39,016 nt of DNA from an uncultured Prevotellaceae bacterium. GTDB lineage: Bacteria; Bacteroidota; Bacteroidia; Bacteroidales; Bacteroidaceae. The position numbers and the translations under genes are program-made. This document shows positions 25,476-35,600 of the stretch, piece after piece. Numbering within the stretch: the stretch's first letter is position 1; each line of letters begins with the position of its first letter. The DNA is taken from assembly GCA_902775475.1 (NCBI GenBank), contig CACYME010000028.1, forward strand, positions 1-39,016. Reading direction: 5' to 3'. Under the pieces are notes generated by a model. It was not told the origin of the DNA and ran no database searches. It worked only from the letters and a program-made list of their open reading frames with translations.

Positions 25476-27219
25476 AAATCACCTCGATGCCCTGCTGGCG
25501 GCAGAGTTCAAGGCTCATCTCCTTCAGCTTGAACTTCTGGATTTTTCCGCTGCCCGTCAGGGGGAACTGGTCAATGAAGAACACATACTTAGGAATCTTA
25601 TAGCGGGCAATCTTTCCACGGCAGAAGAGCTGCACGTCCTCGGGCGTCATCTCTACGCCGGGCTGCAGGATGATGAAGGCGCCGACGGCCTCGCCGTATT
25701 TCTTCGACGGCACGGCGGCCACCTGCACGTCCTTGATGCCGGGCATGTGGTAGAGGAATTCCTCAATCTCGCGCGGATAGATGTTCTCGCCGCCACGGAT
25801 AATCATGTCCTTGATGCGGCCCGTGATGCGGTAGAAGCCCTGCTCGTCCTTCACGCCCAGGTCGCCCGAGTGCAGGAAGCCATTCTTGTCGATGACCTCG
25901 GCGGTGGCCTGCGGATTCTTGTAGTAGCCCTTCATCACGTTGAAGCCTCGGCAGCACATCTCGCCCTGCACGCCCACGGGGCACTCCTCGCCCGTCTCCG
26001 GGTCGAGCACCTTCACCTCCACGAACGGATAGTCGCGGCCCACGGTGGTGCAGCGCTGCTCGAACGAGTCGTTCAGGCAGGTCTGCGTCATGCCCGGCGA
26101 CGACTCGGTGAGGCCGTAGACCGAGGTGATGGTCATATACATCTTCTCCGAGACGCGCTTCATCAGCTCCACGGGGCACAGGCTTCCGGCCATGATGCCC
26201 GTGCGCAGGCTGGTGAGGTCGAACATCGAGAACATCGGGTGGTCCAGCTCGGCAATGAACATCGTGGGCACGCCGTAGACCGCGGTGCACCGCTCCTTAT
26301 GGATGGAGGCCAGCACCACGAGTGGGTCGAACTTCTCGACCATCACCTCGGTGCAGCCATGCGTCAGGCAGTTCATCGTGGCCAGCACCACGCCGAAGCA
26401 GTGGAACAGGGGCACGCAGACGCACAGCTTGTCCTCCTGCGTGAAGCCCATGTTCTCGCCCGTGAAGTAACCGTCGTTGGCAATGTTGTAGTGGGTGAGC
26501 ATCACGCCCTTGGGAAATCCCGTGGTGCCGCTGGTGTACTGCATGTTGCACACGTCGTGGCAGGTCACCTGCTGCTTCGCCTGGCTCAGCTCCTCGTCCT
26601 CAATGTTCTGTCCCAGGAGCAGCAGCTCGGCGGTGTTGTACATGCCGCGATATTTCTCCATGCCGATGAAGACAACGTTCTTCATGTGGGGGAAGCGCTC
26701 GCTGTTCAGGTGGCCACGCTCGCAGCTGCGCAGCTCGGGCAGCATCTCGTAGGTCATGTCGACGTAGTTGCAGTCCCACGTGCCGTCGGTGATGCAGAGC
26801 GTGTGCATGTCAGAGTCCTTGCAGAGGTACTCCAGCTCGTTCTGCTTGTAGTTCGTGTTCACCGTCACGAGCACGGCACCGATTTTCGCCGTGGCATAGA
26901 GGAACGTCAGCCAGTCGGGCACGTTCGTAGCCCAGATGCCCACGTTCGACCCTTTCTTCACGCCGATGGCCAGCAGGCCCTTGGCCAGGTTGTCCACCCG
27001 CTCGTCGAACTCCTTCCAGGTGAAGCGCAGGTCGCGGTCGCTGTAGACGATGTACTCCCTGTCGGGGGTCGTCTCTGCCCAGTGCTCCAGCCACTGGCCC
27101 AGCGTGCGCTCCGAGAGCGTATAGCCGGCGCCATGTGTCTCAGCGGGGTAAAGCCTCTTCCCCTGAGGGAGGGGAGCAGTCGCCTTTTGCGCTGATGTGC
27201 TATCCATATTTAGTTCCAT
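25474..27219 (-). CDS. AMP-dependent acyl-CoA ligase (long-chain fatty acid type)
   Basis: This roughly 581-residue member of the adenylate-forming family activates a carboxylic acid with ATP and joins it to CoA. Motifs: the P-loop [11 protein letters not shown] at about 228-238, [13 protein letters not shown], the hinge region [20 protein letters not shown], and the catalytic lysine in [13 protein letters not shown] near the C-terminus. Substrate is not certain; the closest look is to medium- or long-chain fatty acyl-CoA synthetases. ATG starts are possible at 27219 and 27207; a TTG at 27252 is also in frame. Residues about 14-25 ([13 protein letters not shown]) are encoded by a GC-rich palindrome. 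It lies 53 nt downstream of the XRE-cupin regulator, an arrangement seen often in Bacteroidales, which suggests one operon. Confidence 0.9.
   Translation of the reverse strand: MELNMDSTSAQKATAPLPQGKRLYPAETHGAGYTLSERTLGQWLEHWAETTPDREYIVYSDRDLRFTWKEFDERVDNLAKGLLAIGVKKGSNVGIWATNVPDWLTFLYATAKIGAVLVTVNTNYKQNELEYLCKDSDMHTLCITDGTWDCNYVDMTYEMLPELRSCERGHLNSERFPHMKNVVFIGMEKYRGMYNTAELLLLGQNIEDEELSQAKQQVTCHDVCNMQYTSGTTGFPKGVMLTHYNIANDGYFTGENMGFTQEDKLCVCVPLFHCFGVVLATMNCLTHGCTEVMVEKFDPLVVLASIHKERCTAVYGVPTMFIAELDHPMFSMFDLTSLRTGIMAGSLCPVELMKRVSEKMYMTITSVYGLTESSPGMTQTCLNDSFEQRCTTVGRDYPFVEVKVLDPETGEECPVGVQGEMCCRGFNVMKGYYKNPQATAEVIDKNGFLHSGDLGVKDEQGFYRITGRIKDMIIRGGENIYPREIEEFLYHMPGIKDVQVAAVPSKKYGEAVGAFIILQPGVEMTPEDVQLFCRGKIARYKIPKYVFFIDQFPLTGSGKIQKFKLKEMSLELCRQQGIEVI
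27158..27176 (-). repeat. GC-rich palindrome in the acyl-CoA ligase N-terminus
   Basis: CCCCT at 27160-27164 with flanking TT pairs with AGGGGAG at 27170-27176 around a 5-nt loop. It is translated within a low-complexity N-terminal stretch that precedes the conserved [16 protein letters not shown] segment. Confidence 0.4.
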
Positions 27220-27272
27220 TGAAATCTGTTTGCTCTGTATATGATTATTCAAAAACGTAGTGCGCGAGGGTC

Positions 27273-27860
27273 TTAGAACGGAATATACACCACCGCCAGA
27301 ATCTTCCCCGACTTGCCGGCAGCACCGTGCACATGGTGCTTCACGATGGAGTCGTAGTAGATGCTGTCGCCAGCCTTCAGGCTGTAGACCTCCTTGCCGT
27401 AGGCAATCTCCAGCTCGCCCTCGAGCACGTAGATGAACTCCTCGCCCTCATGGGCCGACAGCTGGAAGTCGCGCTCCTCGTTCGGCTCAATGTCGATGAC
27501 GAACGGCTCCATGTGGCGTCCGGCCTTCTGGCGCGCCAGCGAGTGATAGACCATGTTGCGGCGTGCCTGCACGTCACCATTCGAGAAGCTGATGCTGCGC
27601 TCCTCGCTGGCACGGTCGGCGGCGCGGCACACCACCGGCCCCAGGGCGTCGTTGTCGTCCATGAACGTGCCCAGGCGGACGCCCAGTGCACGTGCGACCT
27701 TGATCAGCGGACCCAGCGACGGCAGGTTCTCGTCACTCTCAATGGCTGCAATCTGCTCTACCGACAGGCCGCTGCGCTCGGCAATTTCTTCTACTGTTAG
27801 GTTCTTGGTTTCGCGCAGGCCCTTAATCTTCTGCCCCACGAATGAATGATTGTGTGTCAT
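27273..27860 (-). CDS. XRE-family transcriptional regulator with cupin domain
   Basis: This 195-residue protein combines an N-terminal helix-turn-helix (about 8-62; [20 protein letters not shown] then [10 protein letters not shown]) with a C-terminal cupin (about 115-190; [16 protein letters not shown] and KHHVHG). It should bind DNA and sense a small ligand or metal through the cupin barrel. The frame stays open upstream to 28037, but the TAACTTTG promoter element lies inside that extension, so ATG 27860 is chosen. AAGGAG directly abuts that ATG, unusually close for a ribosome site. The acyl-CoA ligase follows on the same strand and is the likely regulated partner. Confidence 0.9.
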   Translation of the reverse strand: MTHNHSFVGQKIKGLRETKNLTVEEIAERSGLSVEQIAAIESDENLPSLGPLIKVARALGVRLGTFMDDNDALGPVVCRAADRASEERSISFSNGDVQARRNMVYHSLARQKAGRHMEPFVIDIEPNEERDFQLSAHEGEEFIYVLEGELEIAYGKEVYSLKAGDSIYYDSIVKHHVHGAAGKSGKILAVVYIPF

Positions 27861-27890
27861 CTCCTTACAAATCTTTGTTTTTTGGCGCCG

Positions 27891-27898
27891 CAAAGTTA
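27891..27898 (-). promoter_or_regulatory. Promoter -7 element of the XRE/acyl-CoA ligase unit
   Basis: On the minus strand 27898-27891 reads TAACTTTG, 30 nt upstream of the ATG. No clear TTTG is found at the -33 position. Confidence 0.6.
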
Positions 27899-28032
27899 CA
27901 ACTTTTCTCCGAAATAACGGCATTGTTGACAATCTTTCTGCAAAAAAACTGTCAATACCTGTTTTGTAGCAGTTCAAAGAATAGCCGAACGATAGCTTAT
28001 CTGAGCTCTCGGGGGCTGTAGGCAAAGAGATA

Positions 28033-28066
28033 TTCATGAATCATTCTTGCGTCCCGCTGGTGGCAA
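28033..28066 (+). repeat. 34-bp imperfect direct repeat, left copy
   Basis: TTCATG, TTCTTGC, CGCTGGT and GCAA blocks recur at identical spacing at 28854-28887 (26 of 34 bases match). The two copies flank most of the AT-rich gap before the restriction-modification gene. Confidence 0.5.
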
Positions 28067-28194
28067 GCGACCATAGGTCGAGCGCGTGGGGCATTCTTGA
28101 ACATTTGTGTAGTGCCGAAGGCAAAAAAACACTCACGGCCTTTCGCGTAATGTAAAGAAGACGACAGAAACAACGTGGACAACTTTTTTCTTTA

Positions 28195-28317
28195 CCTGCG
28201 CCGCAGGCTTTTCTTTTTAACACGAATGTTCATAAATAACACACGAATGTTCATAAATATTATTCGTGAGCCATTCGTGTGTCATTTATGGGTATTCGCG
28301 TTGCGCCGCAGGCAACT
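28195..28317. repeat. ACGAAT palindromes in the intergenic gap
   Basis: ATAAATAACACACGAATG at 28232-28249 pairs with 28272-28289 at 17 of 18 positions around a 22-nt loop. CCTGCG-C-CGCAGG (28195-28207) and GTTGC/GCAAC (about 28300-28316), which share TGCGCCGCAGGC, bracket it. The ACGAAT motif is shared with the inverted repeat at 7452-7566. The rest of 27899-28440 shows no gene. Confidence 0.55.
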
Positions 28318-28439
28318 CTTTTTTCACGGGACGGCAGCGCGTAGGAGCACCCAAGGGCCAATAGTGTAGAAAAAAAGTGGAAAACTCAAATTTTGTGCTT
28401 ACAATTTTTTGTAGAAATTAGTGCCACAAAAAAGCATCA

Positions 28440-28755
28440 CGACGGCGACGCATTCTGGAGTGAAAAATGGCGTTTTCGAGCCGTTTTGTGGGCTCTGGCG
28501 TCCATCGGTTGCGATAAAACGAGGGCCAAAAGGCCCTATTTTTGCACACTCCACCCCGTTTTGTGCATTCTATTTTGTTAATTTTGCCATTTTTTTCACT
28601 TCCAGACGAACGCTTTTTCGAAAAAAGTCAACGCCAAATTTTTCTGCGGCGTTGACTTTTTTGGACCGCCGACCGCCAAATTTTCCCGTTTTGAGCGAAA
28701 AGCGCTGTGAATCAACCATTTACAAACACCCCTCAAAATTGGCTTATTTTCGGCC
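28440..28755. repeat. Dispersed intergenic repeat, copy 2
   Basis: This is the counterpart of 7609-7915. It has the same ordered blocks: GACGCA, GAAAAATGGCGTTTTCGAGCC, the TGCACA/TGTGCA hairpin (28543-28567, same 25-nt length), the identical 38-bp hairpin block (28623-28660), and the CAACCATTTA block exactly 90 nt after the start of the 38-bp block in both copies. Here the hairpin stem is 15 bp (28621-28662), extended by A-T pairs where copy 1 has C-G and T-A. Confidence 0.75.
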
Positions 28756-28853
28756 GCGAACACTTTTTTTTCAGAAGACCCCCTGTTTTTTGGGGGTTAA
28801 ATCGACCCATTTTTTGAAAACTCGCCCAAAAGTGCTTACAATTTGAAAGCAGT

Positions 28854-28887
28854 TTCATGGGGCCTTCTTGCACCTCGCTGGTAGCAA
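28854..28887 (+). repeat. 34-bp imperfect direct repeat, right copy
   Basis: Partner of 28033-28066. TTGCACC and GGTAGCAA within it can form a small hairpin. It lies about 30 nt upstream of the restriction-modification gene promoter. Confidence 0.5.
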
Positions 28888-28915
28888 TTATTATCAAACT
28901 TTTTTCCCTGTTCTT

Positions 28916-28946
28916 ATTGAATACTCACTTTTTTTGAGTAACTTTG
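28916..28946 (+). promoter_or_regulatory. Promoter of the restriction-modification gene
   Basis: TAACTTTG at 28939-28946 with ATTG at 28916-28919, 19 nt upstream. The ATG follows 31 nt after the -7 element. Confidence 0.65.
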
Positions 28947-28977
28947 CGCCCATAATTGAAAACCGAAAGCAATCAAT

Positions 28978-31900
28978 ATGAAGACAGTGAAACAGCGGAC
29001 GGAGCAGCGAGAGCCATCGGGCTTGCACGAATGGCCAGGTCATGAAGGACGAAGCCAAAGGCAAATGGCTATGGCTGCTGCTGAATTTGCAGAGCGGTGG
29101 AAAGGCAGAGGATATGAGAGGGGCGAGTCACAACCCTTTTGGATTGACTTGCTGACGAATGTCTTTGGCATTGAAACGCCATCGGATGGATTCATCTCTT
29201 TTGAAGACCATCGAATGGTGGATGCCTCCAACTTCATAGATGGCCGCATTCGGTCCACTAAGGTTCTGATAGAACAGAAATCTTTGGGCAAGGACTTGCG
29301 TGCAGGAATCCGGCAAAGCGACGGTTCTTTGCTGAACCCTTTCCAGCAAGCCCGTCGCTATGTAGTCAGCCTGCCTGTCTCGGAGCATCCGCGATGGATT
29401 GTCACCTGCAACTTCTCCGAGTTCTTGGTCTATGACATGGAGCAGCCAAATGGTGAGCCGGAACAGATACTGCTTGAAAATCTGGGAAAGGAATATTACC
29501 GCCTGCTGTTCCTTGTCGATGTTAAGAACGAGCATTTGAGCAAGGAAATGCAGGTTTCCATGCAGGCTGGTGAGATAGTCGGCAAAATCTACGAGGCTTT
29601 GCTGAAGCAATATGATGACAACTCGCCCGAAGCCCTGCGTTGGCTGAATATCCTTTGTGTTCGCATTGTGTTCTGTCTTTATGCCGAGGATGCTGAGGTT
29701 TTCACTCACGACCAGTTCCACGACTATTTGGTACGCTATGATGCAGATGACTTGCGGAGTGCATTGATTCGTTTGTTCGAGGTTCTCAATACGCCAACCG
29801 ATAAGCGCAGCAAGTATCTGAAAGATGACTTGAAAGCCTTTCCTTATACCAATGGCGGACTGTTTGAAGAAGAAATAGAAATCCCTCAGTTCACCGAAGA
29901 ACTTAAGGCTGTTCTTTTACAGAATGCCAGCCTTGACTTCGATTGGTCGGAAATATCGCCAACTATCTTTGGAGCGGTGTTTGAGAGCACACTTAATCCT
30001 GAGACACGTCGGAGCGGTGGCATGCACTACACTTCCATCGAGAACATACATAAAGTCATCGACCCGCTTTTCTTGAATGATTTACGCCGTGAATTGGACG
30101 AGATACTGGAAGAAAAAGTTGAGCGGCAACGGCAGAAGAAGCTTGACGCTTACCAAGACCGCCTGGCCTCGCTGACTTTCCTTGACCCGGCATGCGGCTC
30201 TGGCAACTTCCTTACCGAGACTTACCTTTCACTCCGTCGTTTGGAGAATGAGTGCATCCGTGAACGCTATCACGGCCAGGCATTCCTCGGCTTTGAAGAA
30301 GTGAACCCAGTCAAGGTAAGCATTCAGCAGTTCTATGGTATAGAGATCAACGACTTTGCAGTGACCGTAGCCACAACGGCCCTATGGATTTCAGAGGCGC
30401 AGATGCTACGCGAGACAGAGAAGATTATCCGTCGTGATATTGATTTCCTGCCGTTGAAGCCGTATCATAATATCCGTGAAGGGAATGCACTGAGGATGGA
30501 GTGGGACATTATCGAGATACCTTCTGATATCCCAACTATCCATGCCAATAATGTACATCTGATAATAGAGCCAGAGCCACTTATGGCAAGTGAGCCTGTA
30601 GTTGAATATGACGAAATAAATGTTGTGACCCACCGTTTTGATGGTGAAGTTAAGCCCAATATACAACGCTACCAAGTCTACTATGACTACATCATGGGCA
30701 ATCCGCCATTTGTTGGGGCAAGGTTAATGAGCGAAAACCAAAAAAACGATATGATACATGTGTTTGGTTCGAATTGGAAGAATGTGGGTAACATGGATTA
30801 TGTTAGTTGTTGGTATAAACGAGCAGCCAACCACATGCAACTCAACAGAAAGTGTCAGACTGCTTTGGTATCAACTAATAGCATCTGCCAAGGTGAACAA
30901 GTAGCTAACCTATGGCAATCGTTGTTTGAAGATGGTATCAAAATTAATTTTGCACATCGCACATTCCGTTGGGATAGTGAGGCTTCGTTGAAAGCTCATG
31001 TACATTGTGTCATTGTTGGTTTTAGCGAGGATGATTATACAGAGAAAGATTGCTGGCTGTTCGACAACGACAAAGTATTAAAGACAAAACATATCAATGC
31101 ATATTTGATGGATGCGCCAGATGTTTTCGTAGGCAGCAGGCAACAGGCTATTTGCAAAGTTCCCTCGATAGGAATAGGAAACAAACCTATAGATGGTGGG
31201 AATTATCTGTTTACAAAAGAACAAATGGAGAATTTCGTACAGTTGGAGCCTAAATCTGTTCATTACTTTAGACCTTGGTATGGTTCCGAGGAATTTATAC
31301 ACCAGAAGCCTCGTTATTGCTTGTGGCTAGGCAATTGTTCTCCTGCAGAACTACGCCAGATGCCTCATTGTATGAAGCGGATAGAAGCTGTTAGAGAAAT
31401 GAGGTTGGCAAGTACAAGTGCTGGAACCCGCAAACTCGCCGACCGTCCAACCCACTTTCACGTAGAAAATATGCCTCAAGGCAATTATATCATCATTCCA
31501 AAGGTATCCTCAGAAAAGCGACGTTATGTTCCTATGGGCTTTATGTCGCCCAATGCTTTGGCCAGCGACCTTGTTTTTCTTGTCCCCGATGCAACACTAT
31601 ACCATTTTGGCATTCTCGAAAGCAATGTTCACATGGCATGGATGCGTGCAGTTTGTGGAAGATTAGAAATGCGTTATCGCTATTCAAAAGATGTTGTCTA
31701 CAACAACTTCCCCTGGCCAACTCCCACAGAAGAGCAGAAGGCAAAGATTGAGCAAACTGCACAAGCCATCCTTGACGCTCGTGCCCTCTATCCAGATTCG
31801 TCGCTGGCAGACCTATACGATGAACTGACAATGCCTGTGGAACTTCGCAAAGCCCATCAAGACAACGACCGTGCCGTGATGCAGGCCTACGGTTTCCCTG

Positions 31901-31980
31901 TGAAGTCGACCTTTACGGAAAGCCAGTGTGTGGCAGAGTTGTTTAAGTTGTACAAGGAAAAGACGAAATCGTTTTGTTAA
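28978..31980 (+). CDS. MmeI-like type IIL restriction-modification enzyme
   Basis: This 1000-residue protein carries nuclease and N6-adenine methyltransferase in one chain. The N-terminal nuclease has a PD-(D/E)xK site: D88 in FIDGR, then E99 and K101 in LIEQKS, with all residues intact. The methyltransferase has the SAM-binding motif LDPACGSGNF at 402-411 and the catalytic NPPF at 575-578 (gamma-class order). The C-terminal region carries the family motif RYRYSKDVVYNNFPWP, and the stretch of about 590-900 before it should contain the target-recognition domain. That stretch is encoded by more AT-rich DNA than the first half. Such enzymes methylate one strand and cut about 20 nt away. It stands alone, with its own promoter and no partner subunits, as expected for the type. 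Its recognition sequence cannot be deduced. Confidence 0.88.
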   Translation: MKTVKQRTEQREPSGLHEWPGHEGRSQRQMAMAAAEFAERWKGRGYERGESQPFWIDLLTNVFGIETPSDGFISFEDHRMVDASNFIDGRIRSTKVLIEQKSLGKDLRAGIRQSDGSLLNPFQQARRYVVSLPVSEHPRWIVTCNFSEFLVYDMEQPNGEPEQILLENLGKEYYRLLFLVDVKNEHLSKEMQVSMQAGEIVGKIYEALLKQYDDNSPEALRWLNILCVRIVFCLYAEDAEVFTHDQFHDYLVRYDADDLRSALIRLFEVLNTPTDKRSKYLKDDLKAFPYTNGGLFEEEIEIPQFTEELKAVLLQNASLDFDWSEISPTIFGAVFESTLNPETRRSGGMHYTSIENIHKVIDPLFLNDLRRELDEILEEKVERQRQKKLDAYQDRLASLTFLDPACGSGNFLTETYLSLRRLENECIRERYHGQAFLGFEEVNPVKVSIQQFYGIEINDFAVTVATTALWISEAQMLRETEKIIRRDIDFLPLKPYHNIREGNALRMEWDIIEIPSDIPTIHANNVHLIIEPEPLMASEPVVEYDEINVVTHRFDGEVKPNIQRYQVYYDYIMGNPPFVGARLMSENQKNDMIHVFGSNWKNVGNMDYVSCWYKRAANHMQLNRKCQTALVSTNSICQGEQVANLWQSLFEDGIKINFAHRTFRWDSEASLKAHVHCVIVGFSEDDYTEKDCWLFDNDKVLKTKHINAYLMDAPDVFVGSRQQAICKVPSIGIGNKPIDGGNYLFTKEQMENFVQLEPKSVHYFRPWYGSEEFIHQKPRYCLWLGNCSPAELRQMPHCMKRIEAVREMRLASTSAGTRKLADRPTHFHVENMPQGNYIIIPKVSSEKRRYVPMGFMSPNALASDLVFLVPDATLYHFGILESNVHMAWMRAVCGRLEMRYRYSKDVVYNNFPWPTPTEEQKAKIEQTAQAILDARALYPDSSLADLYDELTMPVELRKAHQDNDRAVMQAYGFPVKSTFTESQCVAELFKLYKEKTKSFC

Positions 31981-32002
31981 TACGGGATTTTTTTTATCTT
32001 TG
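31973..32002 (+). promoter_or_regulatory. luxS promoter
   Basis: TATCTTTG at 31995-32002 with TTTG at 31973-31976, 18 nt upstream. The -33 element overlaps the last codons of the restriction-modification gene. The ATG of luxS is 39 nt downstream. Confidence 0.7.
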
Positions 32003-32040
32003 CAATCAAAACAGAATATCATCAACTGCTTAAAAGAATT

Positions 32041-32535
32041 ATGGAAGTCATACAGAGTTTTACAATCAATCACACCCGGCTGAAACCGGGCATCTACGTA
32101 TCGCGCGAGGACAAAGGTTTTACCACTTTCGACCTTCGCATCACCGAACCCAACAAGGAGCCTGCCGTGGCCCCTGCCGCCATGCACAGCCTGGAGCACC
32201 TGATGGCCACCTGGTTCCGCAACAGCGAGGTGAAGGACGACGTGGTCTACGTGGGGCCTATGGGCTGTCTCACCGGCATGTATATCATCATGACGGGCGC
32301 CTACACCGTTGAGGACATGCGCCGCCTGACCGTCGAGTGCCTGGAATGGATTCTCACGCAGGACCGGGTGCCCGCCACGGAGCCCGAGACCTGCGGCAAC
32401 TACCTGCTCCACGACCTGCCCATGTGCAAGTGGGAGAGCGCCCGCTACCTTGACCGCCTGCGGCACGACTTCCACTGCGAGTACAGCAAGCTGCAAGTCA
32501 CCCTCGACGACGGCAGGGTGTTTGCCGATGCTTAG
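32041..32535 (+). CDS. luxS: S-ribosylhomocysteine lyase
   Basis: This 164-residue enzyme splits S-ribosylhomocysteine into homocysteine and the autoinducer-2 precursor DPD, completing the activated methyl cycle. The metal site is complete: H49 and H53 (MHSLEHLMATW) and C118 (PETCGNY). The catalytic cysteine is C76 in VGPMGCLTGMY. Length is typical for the family. It has its own promoter. It sits just after a methyltransferase-containing gene that makes S-adenosylhomocysteine, but the separate promoter argues against a functional operon. No pfs (nucleosidase) gene lies in the window. Confidence 0.96.
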   Translation: MEVIQSFTINHTRLKPGIYVSREDKGFTTFDLRITEPNKEPAVAPAAMHSLEHLMATWFRNSEVKDDVVYVGPMGCLTGMYIIMTGAYTVEDMRRLTVECLEWILTQDRVPATEPETCGNYLLHDLPMCKWESARYLDRLRHDFHCEYSKLQVTLDDGRVFADA

Positions 32536-32551
32536 ACCGACAGCAAAACGA

Positions 32552-32574
32552 GGGGGCCAGAGCCGCTGACCCCC
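32552..32574 (+). terminator. GC-rich hairpin after luxS
   Basis: GGGGG (32552-32556) and CAG pair with CTG and CCCCC (32570-32574), with one C-A mismatch and a 5-nt loop. No T-run follows, so it may be an attenuator or a factor-dependent stop rather than a classic terminator. Confidence 0.4.
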
Positions 32575-32633
32575 GGAAACAAGACTGATAGCTACTACTA
32601 CAACTTAATAACTACACAAAAAAGGAAGAAAAC

Positions 32634-35600
32634 ATGAGAAAGAGAACCTTCATGATGTCTGCGCTGCTGCTGGGCTGTGGAATGCTGGCCCAGGCTGCCT
32701 ACGTGCAGACGAAAGGAAACATCGTGACCATACGCCCCGACGAGGGACAGGCCAAGGTGATTCAGCTGGAAGTGATTAACGACAACATCATCCGCGTGCG
32801 GGCCACCAGCAAGGACGAGCTGCCCGTGAAGCCGCAGAGCCTGATGGTGGTGCCACAGACGGCTCCCGCCAAGGGGTCGTTCTCCATCCTGAACGAGAAC
32901 GACCTGGTGCTGGTGACGGCAAAGAACGTGACTGCCTACGTCGACGGAACGACGGGGCGCATCAGCTTCTTCGACAGCAACAAGAAGCCGCTGCTGAGGG
33001 CAGCCCAGAAGGGCATGAAGTTCTGGGACTTCACCGTGCCCGAGCGCGAGCTGGGTGCCAAGGGAGGCCCTGCCGTGACCGACGAGATGAAGCACGGCCT
33101 GCAGTGGCAGATGCTCTTCGACAGTCCCGCCGACGAAGCCTTCTACGGGCTCGGCCAGCACCAGAGCGAGGAGTTCAACATGAAGGGCAAGAACGAGGAC
33201 CTGTTCCAGTATAACACCAAGGTGAGCATCCCCTTCGTCATCAGCAACAAGCACTACGGACTGCTGTGGGACAGCTACAGCTACTGCCGCTTTGGCAAGC
33301 CCGACGAGTACCTGCAGCTGAACCGCGCCTTCCGCCTCTACGACAAGCAGGGGAACAAGGGGCACCTGACGGGCACCTACGTCGACAAGAACGGCAAGAA
33401 GCTGGTGCGCGACGAGGACAGCATCTACTACGAGTATGCCTACCCCGCCAAGAGCGAGATTGCCAACCAGACGGACAACGGCGGACTGAAGAACCTGCCG
33501 AAGGGCTTCAACCTGCAGGGTGCCAACGTGGTCTACGAGGGCTACATCGAGCCGAAGTGCTGCGACGGTGGCCGCTGCGACTGCAAGAACGGCTGCAAAT
33601 GCGCAGGACAGAAGGAGCTCTACCAGTTTATCCTCTACTATGCCGGCTATACTAAGGTCTACATCGACGGCAAGGAGGTGGTGCCCGAGCGCTGGCGCAC
33701 AGCCTGGAACCCCAACGCCTACAAGTTCGACGTGACGCTCGAGAAGAAGAAGCGGGTGCAGCTGCGCATTGAGTGGCAGCCCGACGGCGGCGAGAGCTAC
33801 TGCGGCCTTCGCGTGGCTGCCCCCCGCAGCGACGAGGAGCGGGGCCAGCTGAGCGTGTGGAGCGAGATGGCCCGCGACATGGACTACTACTTCATTGCCG
33901 GCGAGACGATGGACAAAGTCATCTCGGGCTATCGCACGCTGACGGGCAAGGCCTCGCTCTACCCCAAGTGGGTGCTGGGCTTCTGGCAGAGCCGCGAGCG
34001 CTACAAGTCGAGTGCCGAGATTGAAGAGACGCTGGCCGAATTCCGCAAGCGCCACATCCCCATCGACAACATCGTGCAAGACTGGAACTACTGGAAGCTC
34101 GACTCCTGGGGCGACCACACCTTCGAGGCCTCGCGCTACCCCAACCCGCAGGCCATGCTCGACAGCGTTCACCAGATGCACGGCCGCTTCATGATCAGCG
34201 TTTGGCCCAAGTTCTATAACACCGTGGAGAACTACAAGGAGCTGGACCGCAACGGATGGATGTACCACCAGGCCGTGAAGGACGACATCCACGACTGGCT
34301 GGGCTTCGTCGGCTCGTTCTATGATGCCTACGATGCCGGTGCCCGCAAGATGTTCTGGCGGCAGATGGACGAGAACCTCTATTCTAAGTATAACCACGAC
34401 GGCGTGGCCGGTGTCGATGCCTGGTGGATGGACGCCTCGGAGCCCAACGTGCGCGACTGCACGCCGATGTGGTATCGCAAGGCTCTCTGCGGACCCACGG
34501 CCCTGGGCACGTCTACCGAATACTTCAACGCCTACTCTACCGTCAATGCCGACGCCATCTACAACGGACAGCGCTCAGTCTGGAAGGGAAAGAAGAACGA
34601 GCCTCGCGTCTTCCTGCTTACCCGCAGCGGCTTTGCCGGCGAGCAGCGCTACAGCACCGCCACATGGAGCGGCGACATCGGCACCCGCTGGGAGGACATG
34701 CGTGCACAGATGACGGCCGGTCTGAACTACTCTCTCTCGGGCATCCCCTTCTGGGGCATGGACCAGGGCGGCTTCTGCGTGGAGAACCGCTATGTGGCAG
34801 CCCAGCAGCTCTACGACCGCACGGGGCAGGAGAACGAGGACCTGAAGGAGTGGCGCGAGCTGCAGACCCGATGGAACCAGTTTGGCGCCTTCATCCCCCT
34901 GTTCCGCAGTCACGGCCAGTGGCCCCTGCGCGAGATATGGAACATCGCCCCTGAAAAGCATCCCGCCTACCAGTCGTTCGTCTACTACGACCGCCTGCGC
35001 TATCAGCTTATGCCCTATCTCTACTCGCTGGCCGGATGGGCCCACTTCAGCGACTACACGCTGATGCGTGCCCTGGTGATGGACTTCGGCGACGACACCG
35101 AGGTGCTGAACATCGGCAACCAGTGGATGCTCGGCCCGGCACTGATGGCCTGCCCCGTAGGCTACTACAAGGCTCGCAACCGCCAGGTCTACTTCCCCCA
35201 GCAGTGTGGCTGGTACGACCTCTACACGGGTGAGCACCTGCTGGGTGGCCAGCGCCTGGTGGTCGATGCCCCCTACGAGCGCATCCCCGTCTTCGTGCGC
35301 GAGGGCGCCATCATCCCCTTCGGCCCTGAGATGGAGTGGAGCGACGAGAAGCCTGCTGAGCTCATCAACCTCTACGTCTACGCCGGGCAGGACGGACAGT
35401 TCCAGCTCTACGAGGACGAGGGCACGAACTACAACTACGAGAAGGGCCAGTACGCCACTATCAACATCAGCTACGACGATGCCTCGCGCACCGTCAGCTT
35501 CGGCCAGCGCAAGGGCCAGTTCCCCGGCATGCTGAAAGAGCGCCGCTTCAACGTGGTGCTCGTCACGAAGGACGCCCCGAAGGCGCTGAACCTCGACAAC

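Noticed and set aside
27861-28037. N-terminal extension of the XRE regulator
   Set aside because: It includes the TAACTTTG promoter element and is unlike the start of cupin-XRE regulators.
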